Of a stretch of 64,000 nucleotides of DNA, positions 52,535-61,462 are shown piece after piece; within the stretch, counting starts at the first letter, position 1, and each line of letters begins with the position of its first letter. This stretch comes from Quadrisphaera setariae (GTDB lineage Bacteria > Actinomycetota > Actinomycetes > Actinomycetales > Quadrisphaeraceae). A program made the translations under genes and the position numbers. Under the pieces are notes generated by a model. The model did not search any database and was not told the origin of the DNA. It saw only the letters and a program-made list of their open reading frames with translations. The stretch covers positions 372,001-436,000 of the forward strand of contig NZ_VKAC01000001.1 in the NCBI RefSeq assembly GCF_008041935.1. The letters are read 5' to 3'.

Positions 52535-54181
52535 ATGACGTACGCCCTGCCGACCCTGCACGAGCCGCCCGCTGCCGCCGACGGCGCCGTCTACCTGGTC
52601 GCCTCCGGCGACCTGCGCGAGAGCGCCAACACCGCCGGCTGGGGCGTCCAGCAGCAGCTGGAGGCGCAGATCGGCGCGGCGCTGGCGCAGCTCGGGCGCA
52701 CCCTGGTGCGCGCCCACGACGTCGACCCCAGCACCGGGCACGGGTTCATCTCCAGCCAGCGGATGGGCCTGGAGGTCTTCCGGTCGGTGCCTCCCACCGC
52801 TCCGCTGGTGGTGGCCGAGGCCGTGTGGCAGTACTCCCACCACGTGCTCGCCGGGCTGCGCGACCACCGGGGGCCGATCCTGGTGGCCGGCAACTGGGAG
52901 CCGGACTGGCCGGGGCTGGTGGGGATGCTCAACCTCAACGGCTCCCTGGCCAAGGCGGGCATCGCCTACTCCACGCTGTGGAGCAAGGACTGGACCGACG
53001 ACTACGCGGTGCAGGGCCTGCGGACCTGGCTGGCCACCGGCGAGCTGCACCACGACGCCTCCCACGTGAGGGCCCTGCCGGCGCTGGCCGACCTGCCCGA
53101 CAGCGCCGAGAAGGAGCTGGGGACCGCGCTGGCGCGCCAGCTGCGCACCGAGAAGGCGATCATCGGCGTCTTCGACGAGGGCTGCATGGGCATGTACAAC
53201 GCGATCTTCGACGACGAGCTGCTCAACGCCATCGGCGTCTACAAGGAGCGCCTCTCCCAGTCGGCGCTGTGGGCGGAGATGCAGACGGTCTCCGACGCCG
53301 AGGCCGACGAGGTGGGCCACTGGCTCAAGGCGGCCGGGATGACCTTCCGGCTGGGCAGCGACGAGGCCACCGAGCTGACCGAGGCGCAGCTGACGTGGCA
53401 GCACAAGATGTACGTGGCAGCGGTCCGCATCGCTGACGACTTCGGCTGCGACGCCATCGGGATCCAGTACCAGCAGGGCCTCAAGGACCTGTGCCCGGCC
53501 TCCGACCTCGTCGAGGGCCTGCTCAACAACGTCGACCGCCCGCCGGTGACCTCCCGCGACGGCTCGCGGGTGCTCTTCGAGGGGCGGGCGCTGCCGCACT
53601 TCAACGAGGTCGACGAGGGCGTCGCCGTGGACTCGCTGGTCACCAACCGGGTGTGGACGGCGATGGGGCTGGACCCCGCGACCACCCTGCACGACGTGCG
53701 CTGGGGCGAGTACTACGACGGCATGTTCGTGTGGACCTTCGAGATCTCGGGCTCGGTGCCGCCCTCCCACCTGGGTGGCTACCCGAGTGCCGAGGGGTGG
53801 CGCCAGGACCCGGTGTTCTTCCCCGCCGGTGGGTCGACGATCCGCGGGGTGTCCAAGCCCGGAGAGGTCGTGTGGTCGCGGGTGTACCTGGCCGAGGGGC
53901 AGCTGCAGGTGGACCTGGGCCGCGCGCACGTCGTGGCGCTCCCCAAGGCGGAGACCGAGCGGCGCTGGGCGGCGACCAACCCGGAGTGGCCGATCGCCCA
54001 CGTGGTGATGCACGGCACCACCCGCAACCAGTTCATGGGCCGGCACAAGGCCAACCACGCCAACATCGCGTACGCGCCCGACGTGGCCACGGCGGACAGG
54101 GCGCTGCTGGCGAAGGCCACCGCCTTCGCCGAGCTGGGCCTGCGGGTGCACCTGTGCGGGGACGTGCCGCTGCCCGCCTGA
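52535..54181 (+). CDS. L-fucose isomerase-like protein
   Basis: This 548-residue protein matches the FucI-fold isomerases, which interconvert aldoses and ketoses with Mn2+. It is a little shorter than E. coli FucI (about 590). Likely metal or catalytic positions lie in IGIQYQQGLKDLCPASDL (about 310-328) and in a C-terminal His within KANHANIAY. The N-terminal part (VYLVASGDLRESANTAGWG) is typical of a FucI-like subgroup of unknown substrate. It ends the operon that begins at 45560. The ATG has GGGAG six bases upstream. Confidence 0.8.
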   Translation: MTYALPTLHEPPAAADGAVYLVASGDLRESANTAGWGVQQQLEAQIGAALAQLGRTLVRAHDVDPSTGHGFISSQRMGLEVFRSVPPTAPLVVAEAVWQYSHHVLAGLRDHRGPILVAGNWEPDWPGLVGMLNLNGSLAKAGIAYSTLWSKDWTDDYAVQGLRTWLATGELHHDASHVRALPALADLPDSAEKELGTALARQLRTEKAIIGVFDEGCMGMYNAIFDDELLNAIGVYKERLSQSALWAEMQTVSDAEADEVGHWLKAAGMTFRLGSDEATELTEAQLTWQHKMYVAAVRIADDFGCDAIGIQYQQGLKDLCPASDLVEGLLNNVDRPPVTSRDGSRVLFEGRALPHFNEVDEGVAVDSLVTNRVWTAMGLDPATTLHDVRWGEYYDGMFVWTFEISGSVPPSHLGGYPSAEGWRQDPVFFPAGGSTIRGVSKPGEVVWSRVYLAEGQLQVDLGRAHVVALPKAETERRWAATNPEWPIAHVVMHGTTRNQFMGRHKANHANIAYAPDVATADRALLAKATAFAELGLRVHLCGDVPLPA

Positions 54182-54605
54182 GCCGGCCTCCTCCCGTGGT
54201 CGTGGGCGCTGTGCGCGCTCGGCTGCTCTCGCAGTCCGCGATCACGAAGGGGGAGGTCGGGCGGCATCGTCCCCAGCCGCCGGTCGGGCGCCGCTCGCCG
54301 TCGTCCGCGGGGAGGCGGGAGCGGGGTGGCGGACGTGGACGGCCACCGCCGCGGAGGTGGCGAGAGCGTCTGCTGGTGGAACAGCGGACCGTCGTGCTCG
54401 CGTCGTCCACCGCCCCACCTGCGCTGAGCACCGTCGTAGAAGGCCACAGCAACCTTCGACAACGCGTGCACGCCAGGTCTGCCAGAGGCGGCCCGCGCGG
54501 CGGGGCTCCTGGGGATCGCGCGGCCTCGTGTCGGGCGGGGGCCCTCCGGGGGCGACGTCCGCGGTTCTGCGGACGACGTCCCGAGGGCCCTGCCACGCTC
54601 ACCCG
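54182..54605. other. Gene-free stretch after the catabolic operon
   Basis: No gene is supported in 424 bases. The right end holds a strong hairpin (54539-54590). The left part has no recognisable promoter or repeat. Confidence 0.5.
54539..54590. terminator. Strong hairpin before the small CWB2-like gene
   Basis: The arms begin GGGCCCTCCGGGGGCGAC and end GACGTCCCGAGGGCCC and pair over about 22 bp with small bulges. It lies 358 bp after the operon and only 16 bp before the GTG at 54606. It may terminate read-through, or fold in the leader of the next mRNA. Confidence 0.55.
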
Positions 54606-55163
54606 GTGACCTCTTCTCGCCGCACCCGCTCCGCTCTCGTCGGCGGTGCCATGTGCGCTGCGCTGCTCGCCGCCACGTCGGCGTCGACCGCCGTCGCCAG
54701 CACCTCCCAGCGGCCCGAGGATGACTTCCTCGAGGTGCTCGCCCCGGTGAGCGGCTCCTTCTTCAACCACGACAACGGTCGAGTGGTGTTGGAGCCCGGA
54801 GTGGAGTACGCCGTCGTCACCAGCGGCAGCGACCGCCACCTGGTCGACTCCCTCGCCGCCGCCCCGCTGGCAGCGGCCCTCGGCGCGCCCGTGCTCCTGG
54901 CTGGTGACGGCGCCAGCGGGGCGACGCACCCGGGCTACTACCAGTCCGGCCGGCTGCGGTACGACAAGCGCGAGGTGCGCTACGTCGTGGTGGGGCAGGC
55001 CGCCTTCGACGACGGCCTGGTGACGATGCTCGACGGGGAGCTCAGAGCCCGCACTGGCACCCAGCACACCGTGGTGGGTCTGGTGAAGGGCGGGGACCGC
55101 TACGACACCGCCGACGCGCTCGCGGAGCTGTCGGAGCGGGCGCGGCAGGCGAAGGGCGTCTGA
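54606..55163 (+). CDS. Small secreted protein with one CWB2-like unit
   Basis: This is 185 residues from the GTG at 54606, with a signal peptide ending near residue 31 (STAVAS). The body resembles one CWB2 repeat plus part of another: AVVTSGSDRHLVDSLAAAPL and APVLLAGDG fit the family, and GDRYDTADALAEL near the C-terminus matches the RYxTA motif. All other CWB2 proteins in this window have three repeats, so this is a degraded or minimal member. It may be secreted but bind the wall poorly, or be a remnant. Confidence 0.65.
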   Translation: MTSSRRTRSALVGGAMCAALLAATSASTAVASTSQRPEDDFLEVLAPVSGSFFNHDNGRVVLEPGVEYAVVTSGSDRHLVDSLAAAPLAAALGAPVLLAGDGASGATHPGYYQSGRLRYDKREVRYVVVGQAAFDDGLVTMLDGELRARTGTQHTVVGLVKGGDRYDTADALAELSERARQAKGV

Positions 55164-55284
55164 CCGTCACCGCCCGTGCTGCGCTGGGCCGGAAGGGTGG
55201 TCCTCAAGTTGCGCGGATCATGCTCCTGTGCAGTACCTCTGCACGCCCGTTCGACTGTCGGCGGTGCCCCCTAGCGTCTGGGAC

Positions 55285-56760
55285 ATGACCTCGACCACCC
55301 CCTCGAGCGGGCGCCTCGGTGCCGCGCTCGCGGACGCGCAGGTCGCTCTGCGCGAGGTGGTCGAGGCGTGCGGCTGGGTGGGCGCGCTGTCGCCGGCTGA
55401 CCGGTCGGGGGCGCTGCAGGAAGCCGTGGTGCTCGGGCGCATGGTCGACGCCGCGGTGCTGCAGCTCATGGCGACCTTCTCCCGCAGCGACCTCGACGAG
55501 GTCGGCGCGGCGAACCCCGTCGGGCTGCTCACCGGGTCCGCCGGGTACGGCCCCGCCGCCGCCAAGCGCCTGGAGCTGGTCTCGCGCGCCACCGGGGCGG
55601 GAGACCCGCAGCAGCCGCCCATGCCCGAGGTCGCTGCGCTGCACGCCGCGGGGCGCATCTCCACCGACGTGTTCGACCTGGCCGCGCGCCTTCTGCGGTC
55701 GCTGCCCCGGGCTGTGCGCCGCGAGTGCGGGGACGAGCTGGACCGCGCCCTCGCGCAGGACCTGCCCGGCCGCACCTACGCCGAGGCCGTCCAGCTGTGC
55801 CGGGAGCTGCGCGACCTGCTCGACCCGAAGCGCGCCGACGGCAGCTTCGACCCCGACGCGCTGGAGAAGCGCGGACTCGACTACACCGTGCACGACGACG
55901 GCTGGGTGTCGGTGCGCGGCAACCTCGACCCCCTCAACGGGGCGCAGTTCATCGCAGCGACCGACCACTTCAGCAGGCCCGCCCCCACCGTCGAGGCGGA
56001 GGTCGTCGACGACGATGACACCGGGTCCGGTCCCTGGGGTGCCGAGCCGCAGGTGGCCACGACCGTGAGGGACGAGCGGACCGCGTCCCAGCGGCGCGCC
56101 GACGCCCTGGGGCTCATCGCCCTGGCGGCCTCCGACCCCGCCTCCACGCGCGGCGGTGAGCCCCCGCGGATCATCGTCACCGCGACACCGGAGCAGATCC
56201 GCGAGCTCGAGGGCGCGGGGCGGGCCGAGTGCGAGCAGACCGGACCGCTGCCGATTGCGGTGCTGCGGACGGTGGTGGCCAGGGGCGTGCTGCAGGCCGT
56301 GGTGCTCTCCGCGGAGGGCGCCGGTGCCACCGTGCTCGCGCTCGGGCGGTCGGTGCGGTGCTTCACCCCGCCGCAGCGGCGGGCGTTGTACGCCCGTGAC
56401 GGCGGATGCGTCGTCCCCGGCTGCGACGCGAAGCTCGCCTGGCTGGAGGCCCACCACGTGGTGGAGTGGCAGGCCGGCGGCCCCACCGACGTCGACAACG
56501 GGGTGCTCCTCTGCCCGCGTCATCACCTGCAGGTGGGCATGGGCGTGTGGGAGGTGCGCGTGGTGGACGGCGTGTCGCAGGTCAGGCCGCCCGCCACCGT
56601 CGACGCCCTGCGGCGGTGGCTCGTGAACCCGCGGAGAGCGGTGCGGGAGACCGCCCGCGAGCGAGCGCAGCAACTGCGGCTGGACGACCCACCAGGGCCG
56701 TCGGCCTGGTCACCACCGCGCCCCGCCGCCTCCGTCGTCCCCTCCGAAGCGCCCTGCTGA
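55285..56760 (+). CDS. DUF222 / HNH endonuclease domain protein, second copy
   Basis: This is 491 residues from the ATG at 55285. It has the same design as 24684-26141: a helical DUF222 region, then an HNH site with RDGGCVVPGCDAK, LEAHHVVEWQAGG and LLCPRHHLQVG. The two proteins are clearly related but not recent copies. This one stands alone with no defence neighbours, which suggests that the copy inside the island is not necessarily part of it. The frame can be extended 19 codons upstream to 55228, but without a binding site. Confidence 0.88.
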   Translation: MTSTTPSSGRLGAALADAQVALREVVEACGWVGALSPADRSGALQEAVVLGRMVDAAVLQLMATFSRSDLDEVGAANPVGLLTGSAGYGPAAAKRLELVSRATGAGDPQQPPMPEVAALHAAGRISTDVFDLAARLLRSLPRAVRRECGDELDRALAQDLPGRTYAEAVQLCRELRDLLDPKRADGSFDPDALEKRGLDYTVHDDGWVSVRGNLDPLNGAQFIAATDHFSRPAPTVEAEVVDDDDTGSGPWGAEPQVATTVRDERTASQRRADALGLIALAASDPASTRGGEPPRIIVTATPEQIRELEGAGRAECEQTGPLPIAVLRTVVARGVLQAVVLSAEGAGATVLALGRSVRCFTPPQRRALYARDGGCVVPGCDAKLAWLEAHHVVEWQAGGPTDVDNGVLLCPRHHLQVGMGVWEVRVVDGVSQVRPPATVDALRRWLVNPRRAVRETARERAQQLRLDDPPGPSAWSPPRPAASVVPSEAPC

Positions 56761-56901
56761 CGCGTGCCTGCGGGACTGCTGCGTGCTGTCGCGCTGCAAG
56801 GTCGTCCCCCGGGCGGGGGCGATCCTCGACGGCGCGCCCGCCGGCGAGGATGCTGGTCACGGCGCTGGTCGTGGGGGACGTCCGCGCCGGAGGAGGCAGC
56901 G

Positions 56902-57864
56902 GTGGCGGCGGCAGACCAGGACCCGGGTGGAACCCGTGACGCAGCCGGGAGCCCGGCCGGAAGTGCAGCCGGTGACTTCCCCACGCTGCTGCCGCCCGAG
57001 CGGGTCGCGGAGGCCGAGGCGACCTACCAGCGGGTGGTCCAGGAGTTCACCCTGGAGTTCCGCCTGGCCAACGCCCTCGCCTACCTGCGCACGTACGCCT
57101 CGCCCCGGGTCGCCGCGCTGCTCCTGCACACCGGGCACGTGCAGCACGCCTCCACCGAGCGGGCCGTCGACACCGCCCTGTTCGTCTACGAGCTGGTGCA
57201 CCACGGCATCGACTCCGAGCAGGGCCAGGAGGTGGTGCGGCGGCTCAACGCCATGCACGGCCGCTGGAGCATCCGCAACGACGACTCGCTCTGGGTGCTC
57301 GGCACCTTCGCCGTGCTCGGCCCGCAGATGATCGACGCGCTCGGCTGGCGCCGGCTCACCGACGACGAGCGGCAGGCGTGCGTCGACTGGTGGCGCGAGG
57401 TCGGCACGCGGATGGGCATCACCGGCATCCCCGAGACGCACGCCGAGTTCGCCGACGCCTTCCGCGCCTACGAGCTCGCCCACCTGCGCCGCACCGACGC
57501 CGGTCGGGTGCTGCTCGAGGCCAGCTGGGACGTCATGGTCTCCGACCTCCCCGAGCCGCTGCGGCCCGTCTCCCGGCTGCTCGCCGCGGCGCTCACCGAC
57601 GAACCGGCCCGCAGCGCCCTCGGCCTGCCGCGCGTGGGAGCACCGGTGCGGACCGCCCTCCGGCTCGGGCTCGTCACGCGCGGGCTGCTGTCGCCCACCC
57701 GGGGGAGGCCCGTGCCCGGGTGGTTCACCCCCGGCGCGCCCCTCGGTCCGTACCCGGAGGGCTACTCCCTGGCCGACCTCGGTGTGGGCGAGCACCACCG
57801 GCACCCTGCGGTGGTGCGAGTGGTGCAGGAGGGGCGCCAGGTGCGGGCGAGACGTCCGGTGTAG
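56902..57864 (+). CDS. MpaB/DUF2236-family oxygenase-like protein
   Basis: This is 320 residues from the GTG at 56902 (GGAGGAGG five bases upstream). It is helical and matches the DUF2236 (MpaB, latex-clearing-protein-like) family, whose characterised members bind b-type haem and cleave or oxidise hydrocarbons. Candidate His ligands are in LVHHGID and TGHVQHA, and the hydrophilic WSIRNDDSLWVLGTFAVLG is typical. There is no signal peptide. The physiological substrate is unknown. Confidence 0.8.
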   Translation: MAAADQDPGGTRDAAGSPAGSAAGDFPTLLPPERVAEAEATYQRVVQEFTLEFRLANALAYLRTYASPRVAALLLHTGHVQHASTERAVDTALFVYELVHHGIDSEQGQEVVRRLNAMHGRWSIRNDDSLWVLGTFAVLGPQMIDALGWRRLTDDERQACVDWWREVGTRMGITGIPETHAEFADAFRAYELAHLRRTDAGRVLLEASWDVMVSDLPEPLRPVSRLLAAALTDEPARSALGLPRVGAPVRTALRLGLVTRGLLSPTRGRPVPGWFTPGAPLGPYPEGYSLADLGVGEHHRHPAVVRVVQEGRQVRARRPV

Positions 57865-57929
57865 ACCGGTCTGCGTCGCGCCCGGCGCGCCTCCGGGGCC
57901 GCAGCCCTCCGCCCGGTCACGATCATCGG

Positions 57930-59273
57930 GTGCGTGCTGCCCCGCCCCGGAGCGCACGTCGCCTGACCCTGGCCTCGGCCGGAGTCGCCGCGCTGCTCGC
58001 CGCCCTCGCGGTGGCTGCGCCGGCCTCCGCCAGCGCCGCTGGCCGCCAGGACGCGGCCAGCAGCCCCAGCGCCAGCCCCAGCACGACCAGCACGACCACC
58101 ACCCCGCGCGCCACGAGCAGCGCCACCCCGAGCCCGTCGGTGTCGGCTTCCATCCCGGCGCAGCGCTCGGACGGCTCGGCGCAGCCCGCGAGCGGTGGCT
58201 CGCCCTCCAGCTCCGGCGGTTCGGACGCGGCGTCGACCCCGGGGACGGCGAGCCCGTCGCCGTCGTCGTCCTCCGCCTCACCGTCCGCCTCACCGTCCGC
58301 CACGGCGTTCCGGCCCAGGACGGCGGCCGGCGTGACGGGCGTCGTGTACGCCGTGCTGCCCCACCCGGACGACGAGTTCCAGGTGTGGTCGCAGGTGGAG
58401 CAGACCCCCGACCTGTTCAAGGTGTTCGTGCTGCTCACGCACGGGGAGGAGTCGTCCAACTGCGACCCCGACCTGCCCGGCTGGGACCGCGGCGTCGAGG
58501 CCGCCCCGGACGTGCTGCCGCAGGGCAGGTGGACGGACTCGTGCGAGCAGGCCCGGCTCGACTCCTGGCGGGGCTTCTTCACCGACATGGCCGCCACCGA
58601 CTCCTCCGTTCCCGCCCGCTTCACCGACCGCGGCGAGGTCTCCCGGCTGGTCGGCTCCCGCAGCACCCCCGTGTGCCGCGTCGACGCGACGCCCGGCACC
58701 TGCGCCCGGCGGGACCGCAGCGCCCACCTGTGGACCGACGACGGCGGGCGCGGGGCGCTGGTGGTCTTCGACCTCGGCGACCGCGACCTCACCCGCGACG
58801 AGGTGGTGTGGGCCGTGGAGTCCGTCCGCGACAACCGCAGCCGCCTCGGCATCGACCCGACGCTGCCGAGCCGCGGTGTGGTGGGCGCCTACTACGACGA
58901 GGTCACCGCCACCGGGTTCCGCTACCCCCACCCCGACCACCGGGCCGTGGCCGACGCGCTGTCGTCCACCGACCTCCGCCTCGGCCCGCAGCTCGGCGCC
59001 ACCGCCGCGGACGACCCCCGCGTGCGGGTGACCACGGCCGTCAGCGACCAGGCCGTGACGTCGGCCTTCGGGTGGGGCGGGTGCACGGGTGCGCACGCCC
59101 GCCACTACGGCTGGCTGTGGCACGCCGACGTCGACCCGGCCACCGGCGGCCCCGAGCAGTGCTTCCAGGTGGACCGCGGCGGACAGCCCCGCCTCTTCAG
59201 CCGCATGCAGTACTTCTGGCGGGAGTTCGCCCCGGCGGCGTCGAGCACGTCGACCGCCGAGGCCGCCCGCTGA
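57930..59273 (+). CDS. Secreted PIG-L-family deacetylase
   Basis: This is 447 residues from the GTG at 57930. A signal peptide (to about 33) is followed by a Ser/Thr/Pro-rich linker of about 95 residues. The LmbE/PIG-L domain starts near 135. Metal motifs are H145-P-D-D-E149 (LPHPDDE) and H334-x-D336-H337 (PHPDH). Such enzymes remove acetyl groups from N-acetylglucosaminyl compounds. Several Cys residues (SSNCDPD, DSCEQ, PVCRV, GTCARR) could form disulfides outside the cell. Unlike MshB, it is exported, so the target may be a wall or environmental amino sugar. Confidence 0.85.
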   Translation: MRAAPPRSARRLTLASAGVAALLAALAVAAPASASAAGRQDAASSPSASPSTTSTTTTPRATSSATPSPSVSASIPAQRSDGSAQPASGGSPSSSGGSDAASTPGTASPSPSSSSASPSASPSATAFRPRTAAGVTGVVYAVLPHPDDEFQVWSQVEQTPDLFKVFVLLTHGEESSNCDPDLPGWDRGVEAAPDVLPQGRWTDSCEQARLDSWRGFFTDMAATDSSVPARFTDRGEVSRLVGSRSTPVCRVDATPGTCARRDRSAHLWTDDGGRGALVVFDLGDRDLTRDEVVWAVESVRDNRSRLGIDPTLPSRGVVGAYYDEVTATGFRYPHPDHRAVADALSSTDLRLGPQLGATAADDPRVRVTTAVSDQAVTSAFGWGGCTGAHARHYGWLWHADVDPATGGPEQCFQVDRGGQPRLFSRMQYFWREFAPAASSTSTAEAAR

Positions 59274-59289
59274 CCCCGGGCCGACTCGC

Positions 59290-60306
59290 TCAGGCGTCGG
59301 CGGGCGGCGGGCGGGTCGCAGCCCGGCGCGCCGCCAGGGGCGTGCGGTCGAAGTGCTGTCGGAACACCGTGGCGAAGTACTGGCTGGAGGAGTACCCGCA
59401 CGAGAGGGCGATGTCGGCCACGGTGGCGTCCGTGCCGGCCAGCAGGCGCAGTCCGTGCTCCATGCGCAACCCGGTGAGGTACTCCAGCGGCGTGGTGTTC
59501 ACGAGCTGGCGGCAGTGGTGGGTGAAGCGCGTGCGACCCAGCCCGCACGCCTCGGCCATGCTGCCCACCGTCCACGGCTCGGCCACCCTCGTGCGCAGGC
59601 CGGCGAGGAAGACCTCGACGGTCCGCTCCGCCGAGGTGAGGTAGGGGTCGGCCGCGACGTCCTCGCCCTCCAGGACGTCGACCAGCTCCAGGAGGACCTC
59701 CGACATCCGCAGGCCCAGCCGGGACGTCGCGCGCTGACCGGGGCTGCGCAGCGCCAGCTCCAGCCGGTCCACCGCCTGCTCCATCCCGGCCCCGATCCGC
59801 CACGCCGTCCGGTCGCGTCCGCGCAGGAGGCCCGCGAGGTGGTCGAGGTCCGCCTGCGGCAGGGCCACCCACGGCGGCCAGCTCCACGCCTGGTTGGGGC
59901 GCTGGGCGCCCACCTCCACCACGAACCACCCCAGGGTGCACGCCGTCACGTGGGGCAGGCCGACGCGGTGGCGCTGCCACGGCCGGGTCACCGTGATCCA
60001 CCCGCGGCCCAGCTCGTGCTGGGTGGCGCCGCTGGCGAAGCCGACGCGCCCGTGGGTCACGAACGTGACCTCCACGCCCTCGTTCAGGTGCCAGTCGAGA
60101 CCCCAGTCCTGGTCCGCGGTCACCTCCCACAGGCCGGTGCTCAGCAGACCCGGCAGCACTCCCTCCTCGAGCGCCAGCCCGGGGTAGTCGGCGCGGCCCC
60201 ACGCCCACAGCCCGATGTCACCGCGGGCACCGGCCCGCCGCAGCGGGGCGTTCGGATCGTCCCGGTACGTCCCGTCCGACCCTCGGAACATCGCGCGCTC
60301 GCGCAC
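59290..60306 (-). CDS. AraC-family transcriptional regulator
   Basis: This 338-residue protein has an N-terminal cupin-like sensing domain with His-rich beta strands (about 40-130), a linker, and a C-terminal pair of HTH motifs (WTVGSMAEACGLGRTRFTHH and VADIALSCGYSSSQYFATVF). It is divergent from the operon starting at 60611 and most likely activates it when the sugar is present. The GTG at 60306 is used; an ATG five codons later is possible. It converges with the PIG-L gene, leaving 16 bp between stops. Confidence 0.9.
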   Translation of the reverse strand: MRERAMFRGSDGTYRDDPNAPLRRAGARGDIGLWAWGRADYPGLALEEGVLPGLLSTGLWEVTADQDWGLDWHLNEGVEVTFVTHGRVGFASGATQHELGRGWITVTRPWQRHRVGLPHVTACTLGWFVVEVGAQRPNQAWSWPPWVALPQADLDHLAGLLRGRDRTAWRIGAGMEQAVDRLELALRSPGQRATSRLGLRMSEVLLELVDVLEGEDVAADPYLTSAERTVEVFLAGLRTRVAEPWTVGSMAEACGLGRTRFTHHCRQLVNTTPLEYLTGLRMEHGLRLLAGTDATVADIALSCGYSSSQYFATVFRQHFDRTPLAARRAATRPPPADA

Positions 60307-60610
60307 CCCGGACCACCGCCCTCGAACCCGGCGCGGTGGAGCGCCGTCGAGCTGCAGCTGCTCACCGCTGACGCTGCCGACCAGGTCAACCGCAGGGCGA
60401 GACCGGACGGCGGTGTCCAGCGCCGACCGTAGCGGTCAGGTCAGCTCCCCGTCTGGCGGTGCCGCCGGACGAGGCGCCCGCGGCCGCGGGGCTGTTCGAC
60501 ATCGGCCAGCGACCTCCAGCGGACGACACCGCTCGGGGCTCGCCCGCAGGCTCGAGAGCACGAAACGGGGGGCGTCGTCGCTCCCTCTCCGCAAGCTCGA
60601 AGGAGCGCTC
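60307..60610. other. Divergent promoter region between AraC regulator and operon
   Basis: This 304-bp region has no gene that I can support. It should hold both promoters and the AraC sites. I see GGTCAGGTCAG-like repeats near 60436 but no convincing paired direct repeat. AAGGAG at 60600-60605 is the ribosome binding site of the next gene. Confidence 0.4.
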
Positions 60611-61462
60611 GTGGCCATCACCGTCGGTTGCTTCGCCCTCGTCGACCCCTTCTCGACGCTCGACCACCAGCTCGACCGCATCCGCGACTGGGGGTTCACC
60701 ACCGCGGACGTCACGGACACCGGAGACGGAGCCGTCCTGGGCAACCACTTCGGCTTCAGCGCGGTCGCCAGCCTGGACGCGAACCCGCACGACCTGCGCC
60801 GGCTCTTCGCCGACCGCGGACTGCGCATCACCAGCTTCTGCGCCCACGCGGACCTGCTCGACCCCGCCGCTCCGTGGCGCTACGGCACAGCGGAGGTCAT
60901 CAAGGCCGTGCGCGCCGCCGCTGCGATCGGTGTGCCGCACGTCGTCACCACCGAGGGAGAGCCGGAGACCGGCTTCGGGCGGGGGCTCACCCGCGAGCAG
61001 CGCATCTTCACGGTGCTGGAGAAGCTCCACGAGCCGCTGCGCGTGGCGGAGGACCACGGCGTGAAGGTGCTGCTCGAGCCGCACGGGCCCGTGACCGGGG
61101 ACCCGACGGCCATGGAGGAGCTGCTCGAGCGCTCCGGCTCTCCGGCCCTCGGTGTCAACCTCGACACCGGCAACAGCTGGCTCGCCGGAGCAGACCCCGT
61201 CGAGTACGTCCACCGCTTCGGCGACCGCATCGAGCACGTCCACTGGAAGGACCTCGGACCGGAGTGGGAGGCCCAGCGCGGGGAGGTCTTCGGCTGCGGC
61301 ATGACGACCACCGCGCTCGGCACCGGCGTGGTCGACGTCGGAGGCGTGTACTCCGCGCTCGCCGCCGCTGGCTTCGACGGCGCCACGACCCTCGAGGTGG
61401 CTGGCGACGACGCGGTGCTCGCATCCGCCGCCTACCTCGAGGGCCTGGGGGCCACCCGATGA
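60611..61462 (+). CDS. Sugar phosphate isomerase/epimerase-like TIM-barrel protein
   Basis: This is 283 residues from the GTG at 60611, with AAGGAG five bases upstream. It belongs to the AP_endonuc_2 (xylose isomerase-like TIM barrel) family. Metal-binding positions are suggested by LLEPHG, LGVNLDTGN, EHVHWKD and TLEVAGDD. Such proteins act as isomerases, epimerases or dehydratases in inositol and rare-sugar breakdown. It is the first gene of an operon and overlaps the next by ATGA. Confidence 0.88.
   Translation: MAITVGCFALVDPFSTLDHQLDRIRDWGFTTADVTDTGDGAVLGNHFGFSAVASLDANPHDLRRLFADRGLRITSFCAHADLLDPAAPWRYGTAEVIKAVRAAAAIGVPHVVTTEGEPETGFGRGLTREQRIFTVLEKLHEPLRVAEDHGVKVLLEPHGPVTGDPTAMEELLERSGSPALGVNLDTGNSWLAGADPVEYVHRFGDRIEHVHWKDLGPEWEAQRGEVFGCGMTTTALGTGVVDVGGVYSALAAAGFDGATTLEVAGDDAVLASAAYLEGLGATR

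Noticed and set aside
50615-54151. Very long minus-strand open frame (1178 codons) opposite the catabolic operon
   Set aside because: It mirrors the third-position GC of the real genes on the plus strand, its translation is Gly/His/Val/Arg-rich low complexity, and it crosses four well-supported genes.
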